Shown: piece by piece, positions 14,001 through 16,595 of the stretch | How positions within the stretch are numbered: the stretch's first letter is position 1 | How the letters are laid out: the number at the start of each line of letters is the position of its first letter | NCBI GenBank assembly: GCA_946480465.1 | Contig: CAMLJY010000107.1 | Coordinates: 1-16,595 of the forward strand | Reading direction: 5' to 3' | Origin: an uncultured Burkholderiales bacterium | GTDB taxonomy: Bacteria; Pseudomonadota; Gammaproteobacteria; Burkholderiales; Burkholderiaceae | DNA: 16,595 bases | Translations under genes and position numbers: made by a program | The notes under the pieces: generated by a model | Seen by the model: only the letters and a program-made list of their open reading frames with translations | Database searches by the model: none | Told to the model about the DNA's origin: nothing

Positions 14001-16595
14001 GGCCGGCCTCGTCAGCCGCTCGCGCCACCAGCTCCACTTCGCCGGCCGCGTCGATCGAGGCCTCGCACAGCAGCAGGCCGCGCGCATCGGTCTTGCCGTC
14101 GCACACCGCGCCCAGGTCTTTCTGCACCGACTGCTGGTCATAGGCATAGAAGCCGCCGACCAGGCGCTTGCGGTTGGCCTGCCACTGCGTGACCCGCGCA
14201 TGCACCGCCACCTTGCCGCCAGCCAGCGGCTTGCCGTTCAGGTCCAGCAGCACGGCCTGGAACTTCACCTTGCCCAGCGCCGCTGCCCACGATCCGGTGC
14301 GGATGCCGACCACGCGCGCCGCCGGCCAGGTGGGCAGCCGCTGCGACACCGTCTGCACCTCGCCGTTCGGGTCGTTGAACGTCACCTCGGCATGCAGTTC
14401 GCCGGGCCGCTTCGACGGCGGCAGGCCCTTCAGCGTGACGGTGGCCGCGCCCGCCGCATCGGTGGTCAGCGGCTGCTTGTCGACGACCAGCTTCGCGCCG
14501 TCGGACGAGTCGCTTTCCTCCTCGTCCGGGCGCGCGCTGCGGTCCTCGCGCGGGGCGCGGAAGCTGAAGCTGTCGTAGGCCGGGAAGCTCGGCTCGCGCT
14601 CGCGCAGCAGCGCGCTGGCTCGGGCCGGTGCCTTCGCGACACCGCCGCCGGACAGGTAGTTCAGCTGCAAGGCCAGCACCGCCTCGGTCGGCGCGATCAG
14701 CGTGGCGCGCGGCGGCATCAGCCTGGCATCGATCACCGGCAGGCGGAACTCCTCCACCCGGAAGCGGCCGCTGGTCCACTCGCGCTGCGCGTTCTTCAGC
14801 TGCACCTCGTACAGGCCCAGCTTGGCCGAGGGCGGTACGGACCAGCTGGCCAGTGCCGCGCGGCCCGCGGCGTCGAACTGGATAGCCTGCTTGAACTCGT
14901 CGCCGCTGCCGGCGTGCACGATGCGCATCTCGGTCGGCAGCTGGGCGCGCTCGGCATTCTTCAGCCCGGAGCCGCTTTCCTGACGCACCAGGTGCTTCAT
15001 CGACACCGTCTCGCCGGCGCGCAGCAGCGTGCGGTCGAAGATGGTGTGCACGCGCAGCTTTTCGGTGCCGCGTACTTCGTCGTACAGCGCCGAGGCCATG
15101 TTGAAGCGCCAGGGCTCGATGCCGCGGTTCCAGTTGCTGAAGACGAAGGCCATGTCGCGCAGCGTGCGGCCCTGCTGCTGCAGCTCGCGGCTGGCGGTGA
15201 CGTAGTAGCCGCTCTGCCAGGTGCAGTCCTCCTCGTTCGGGTCGGGCAGCGCCAGCGGCACCAGGGCGCGGCCCTGGGCATCGGTGCGGCCCTGCCACAG
15301 CGGCTTGCCGCGGCAGTCGTGCAGCGCCACGTCCGCCTGCGGCACGGGCTGGGCGCGGTCCAGCGTGGTGACCCAGACCAGCGAGTTCTCATGCCCGCGC
15401 TTGAAGTGCACCCCCAGGTTGGTGACCAGCACGCCGGTGCGCACGAACATCGGCGCGCGCGACTCCAGCAGGCGTTCGCCGAGGATCTTCGATTCGATCT
15501 CGACCACGTGGTAGCCCGGCTCCGCGAGCGGGATGCCGATGACTTCGAAAGGACGCGGATCGCCGCCGGCCAGCTGCGGCAGGTCCATGCGGCGCACGTC
15601 CGGCTGCTTGGCGAGCAGGGCCGACTCGCGGCTCTTGTACTCGTTGTCCTGCGCCTTCGCGAGCCTGCCCATCCAGGCCAGCCAGTCCTTGGGCGCGATG
15701 GTCTTGACGCGGACGGCGCCGGTGCGCAGCTCGCCCTGCACGTGGCGCAAGGTCACCGGCAGCATCGCGTCCGGGCCGTGTTCGACGATGCCGAACGGAA
15801 AGGCGGCGAACTTCGCCAGCGGCGGCATCGGACCGGTGGCGACCGCGAGCGGAAAGCTGCCGGCATTGGCCAGCGGGCGGCCGTCGACGTCCTTCAGGTC
15901 CGCCGGCAGGACCAGCTTCATCGTCGTGCTCTCGGGCATCGGCGTCGGGAAGCGCAGCGCGTCGGCCTGCGTCTCGTTGTCCGGCAGCACCGGCGCGATC
16001 GGCTTGGCGCCGGGGCCGGACGGCTCCAGCCGCGCCTTGGCCAGCAGCTCGCGCGGCACGGGGGCGCTGAAGCGCACGACGGGCGAGCCCAGCGGCATGC
16101 ACGGCGCCTGCGCCTTTTCACGCTCGCAGCTGAACTCGGCCGTGAAGCGGGGCCGCACCTCGAAGCGCAGGCGCTGCGGCGTGCGGGTGACGACCTTGGG
16201 ATCGGCCGCGGCGGCGATGCCGGCTCCCCACACCAGCCGCAGCTTGGCCGCCGGCGGCAGCGGCCGCGTGCAGGCCAGCAGCAGCGTGCGCTCGGCCTCG
16301 GCGGCCTTGATGCGGCGCGACTTCAGCAGCTCGTCGCGCGCTGCGCCGACGACGATCTGCACCGGAATGCGCTCGCCGATGCCGTCGATCTCGCACCAGG
16401 TGTTCGCGCTCACCGAAGCCGGCGTGGCCGCTCCATTCAGGCGCAAGAGAAAGTGCTGGTCTTCGGCGACGGACGCGCCGTCCCAGGGCTCGCTGCGTTC
16501 GATGGCCGGGCCGCCGGTGGAGAAAGCGAAGTCGGTCGGACCGTCCAGCGTGCCCTGCAGCGGCGACCAGCCGGCCGCGCGCTTCAGCGTGCAGC
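11068..16595 (-). CDS. Bacterial alpha-2-macroglobulin family protein, YfhM-like (N-terminus outside window)
   Basis: The reading frame runs to the right edge, so the start is missing; 1841 residues are present. Bacterial alpha-2-macroglobulins are large periplasmic, often lipid-anchored, protease traps. The intact thioester motif CLEQ is encoded at 12448-12459 within TYPYTCLEQQTSRALAL, followed by a helical thioester domain (LTAYVIAAAHEAQ, WLTTTANLWSVFALERF). The C-terminal receptor-binding-like domain ends with FQLPPSRIESMYAPESFGE. Upstream are repeated beta-sandwich macroglobulin domains and the A2M core (LLLWRGSVVLDAKGEATIEV, RFGTGQATVRVTQDLQMLPG). An acidic, probably flexible stretch (RPDEEESDSSDG, around 14500-14540) may be part of an exposed loop. 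The edge sequence FAFSTGGPAIERSEPW is the usual N-terminal region of the family. It is larger than E. coli YfhM (about 1650 residues). It overlaps pbpC by GTGA. Confidence 0.95.
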   Translation of the reverse strand, partial: CTLKRAAGWSPLQGTLDGPTDFAFSTGGPAIERSEPWDGASVAEDQHFLLRLNGAATPASVSANTWCEIDGIGERIPVQIVVGAARDELLKSRRIKAAEAERTLLLACTRPLPPAAKLRLVWGAGIAAAADPKVVTRTPQRLRFEVRPRFTAEFSCEREKAQAPCMPLGSPVVRFSAPVPRELLAKARLEPSGPGAKPIAPVLPDNETQADALRFPTPMPESTTMKLVLPADLKDVDGRPLANAGSFPLAVATGPMPPLAKFAAFPFGIVEHGPDAMLPVTLRHVQGELRTGAVRVKTIAPKDWLAWMGRLAKAQDNEYKSRESALLAKQPDVRRMDLPQLAGGDPRPFEVIGIPLAEPGYHVVEIESKILGERLLESRAPMFVRTGVLVTNLGVHFKRGHENSLVWVTTLDRAQPVPQADVALHDCRGKPLWQGRTDAQGRALVPLALPDPNEEDCTWQSGYYVTASRELQQQGRTLRDMAFVFSNWNRGIEPWRFNMASALYDEVRGTEKLRVHTIFDRTLLRAGETVSMKHLVRQESGSGLKNAERAQLPTEMRIVHAGSGDEFKQAIQFDAAGRAALASWSVPPSAKLGLYEVQLKNAQREWTSGRFRVEEFRLPVIDARLMPPRATLIAPTEAVLALQLNYLSGGGVAKAPARASALLREREPSFPAYDSFSFRAPREDRSARPDEEESDSSDGAKLVVDKQPLTTDAAGAATVTLKGLPPSKRPGELHAEVTFNDPNGEVQTVSQRLPTWPAARVVGIRTGSWAAALGKVKFQAVLLDLNGKPLAGGKVAVHARVTQWQANRKRLVGGFYAYDQQSVQKDLGAVCDGKTDARGLLLCEASIDAAGEVELVARAADEAGRVSEAATTVYVTRQGEFWFEQDNDDRIDILADKPSYRPGETAKIQVRMPYRQATALLAIEREGVIDTRVVTLQGDDPVIDIPIPNRDAQAGKNGAADAATWAPNVYASVLVVRGRVRHVPWYSFFSWGWKSPGEWWRAFRYEGKEYQAPTAMVDLAKPSHKFGAVQLKVGLDAHRLDVKVTPDKTQYAVRQKVVAKVQVLQAGQPAAGAEIAFAAVDEALLALSDNSSWNVLEEMFPPRGWAVETSTAQGEIIGRRHYGRKALPAGGGGGRNPTRELFDTLLLWRGSVVLDAKGEATIEVPLNDALTSFRLVALATSGIDRFGTGQATVRVTQDLQMLPGLPPLAREGDQYDAIYTLRNTTGRDMKVEAALAAQALRDDGAGGITRTPVTFAPQALTLPAGGAAEVKWPLQVPAGVFSLGFEASVRAVGGSGPSDAVKTTQLVKPAVPQRIWAATLQQLDGPIQLPVAPPADALPADPAKPDGPRGGGVIVGLQPTLASALPGVRRYFETYPYTCLEQQTSRALALKDTAAWTRIGNALPGYLDSDGLALYYPPRDGDPPRGSDRLTAYVIAAAHEAQQPIPDAPRERMLAALTAFVEGRITRAGWAPPVAAGTDLDVRKLAAIEALSRHGRTSPKHLQSITLEPNRWPTAAVIDWLRILQRLDGVPDRAARLQEAQTLLRSRITYAGTVLKFSTEQSDFWWWLMDSGDANAARLILAVVDDPAWKDEVPRMVLGALARQQRGAWLTTTANLWSVFALERFAARFENQPVAGRSVLTLGPASATHDWAARQSGGRLTLPWPVAAGATPLQAQQQGSGKPWLAVQTLAAVPLKAPIAAGYRVTRSISAIERKSADAWTRGDVMRVKLEIEAQADMTWVALNDPVPTGASLLGTGLGRDSAIATAGERREGSAWLAYEERAQDAFRATWGFMPRGRHVIEYTLRLNSAGRFQLPPSRIESMYAPESFGELPNGMLEVRP

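Overview
The window is GC-rich chromosomal DNA, tightly packed, with strong G/C preference at third codon positions. Gene content and protein style point to a betaproteobacterium of the order Burkholderiales: a SWIB domain with a lysine/alanine histone-H1-like tail, an alpha-2-macroglobulin/PbpC pair, a MocR regulator and DinB/ArsR genes. This placement is inferred from protein style, not from a marker gene.

Layout. (1) 1-1127 (+) is the 3' part of uvrA, the damage-recognition ATPase of nucleotide excision repair. (2) 1164-2413 (-) is a two-gene cassette: a 257-residue protein of unknown function followed, with a 4-base overlap, by a PIN-domain protein. It is less GC-rich than its surroundings and looks like a toxin-antitoxin-type or defence-type insertion. 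A TAGAAT box lies 8 bases before the first ATG and a palindrome sits at the -35 position. (3) 2557-4655 is a divergent pair: a DJ-1/PfpI-family protein (-) and a MocR-type GntR/aminotransferase regulator (+). (4) 4797-5699 (+) is an exported metal-dependent amidohydrolase. (5) 5803-7567 (+) is a three-gene operon whose genes overlap by ATGA: DinB-family protein, ArsR-family repressor, and a fusion of an SRPBCC-like domain with a second DinB-like domain. In front of it is an array of ATGCAA/TTGCAT half-sites that fits autoregulation by the ArsR protein. (6) 7702-8118 (-) encodes the SWIB-domain protein with H1-like tail, followed by a second hairpin and a strong intrinsic terminator. (7) 8499-8858 (+) encodes a small holin-IV-superfamily membrane protein. 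(8) 8873-16595 (-) holds pbpC (penicillin-binding protein 1C) and, upstream and overlapping by GTGA, a very large alpha-2-macroglobulin family gene that runs off the right edge.

How the genes work together. The alpha-2-macroglobulin (intact CLEQ thioester) and PBP1C form the known periplasmic pair thought to trap proteases and repair the wall after envelope attack. The DinB/ArsR/SRPBCC operon looks like a self-regulated small-molecule response unit with unknown ligand. The MocR protein probably controls the DJ-1-like gene that it faces. The candidates for something undescribed are the 257-residue/PIN cassette and the DinB-ArsR-SRPBCC::DinB operon with its half-site array. No rRNA, tRNA, CRISPR array, insertion sequence or prophage was seen.
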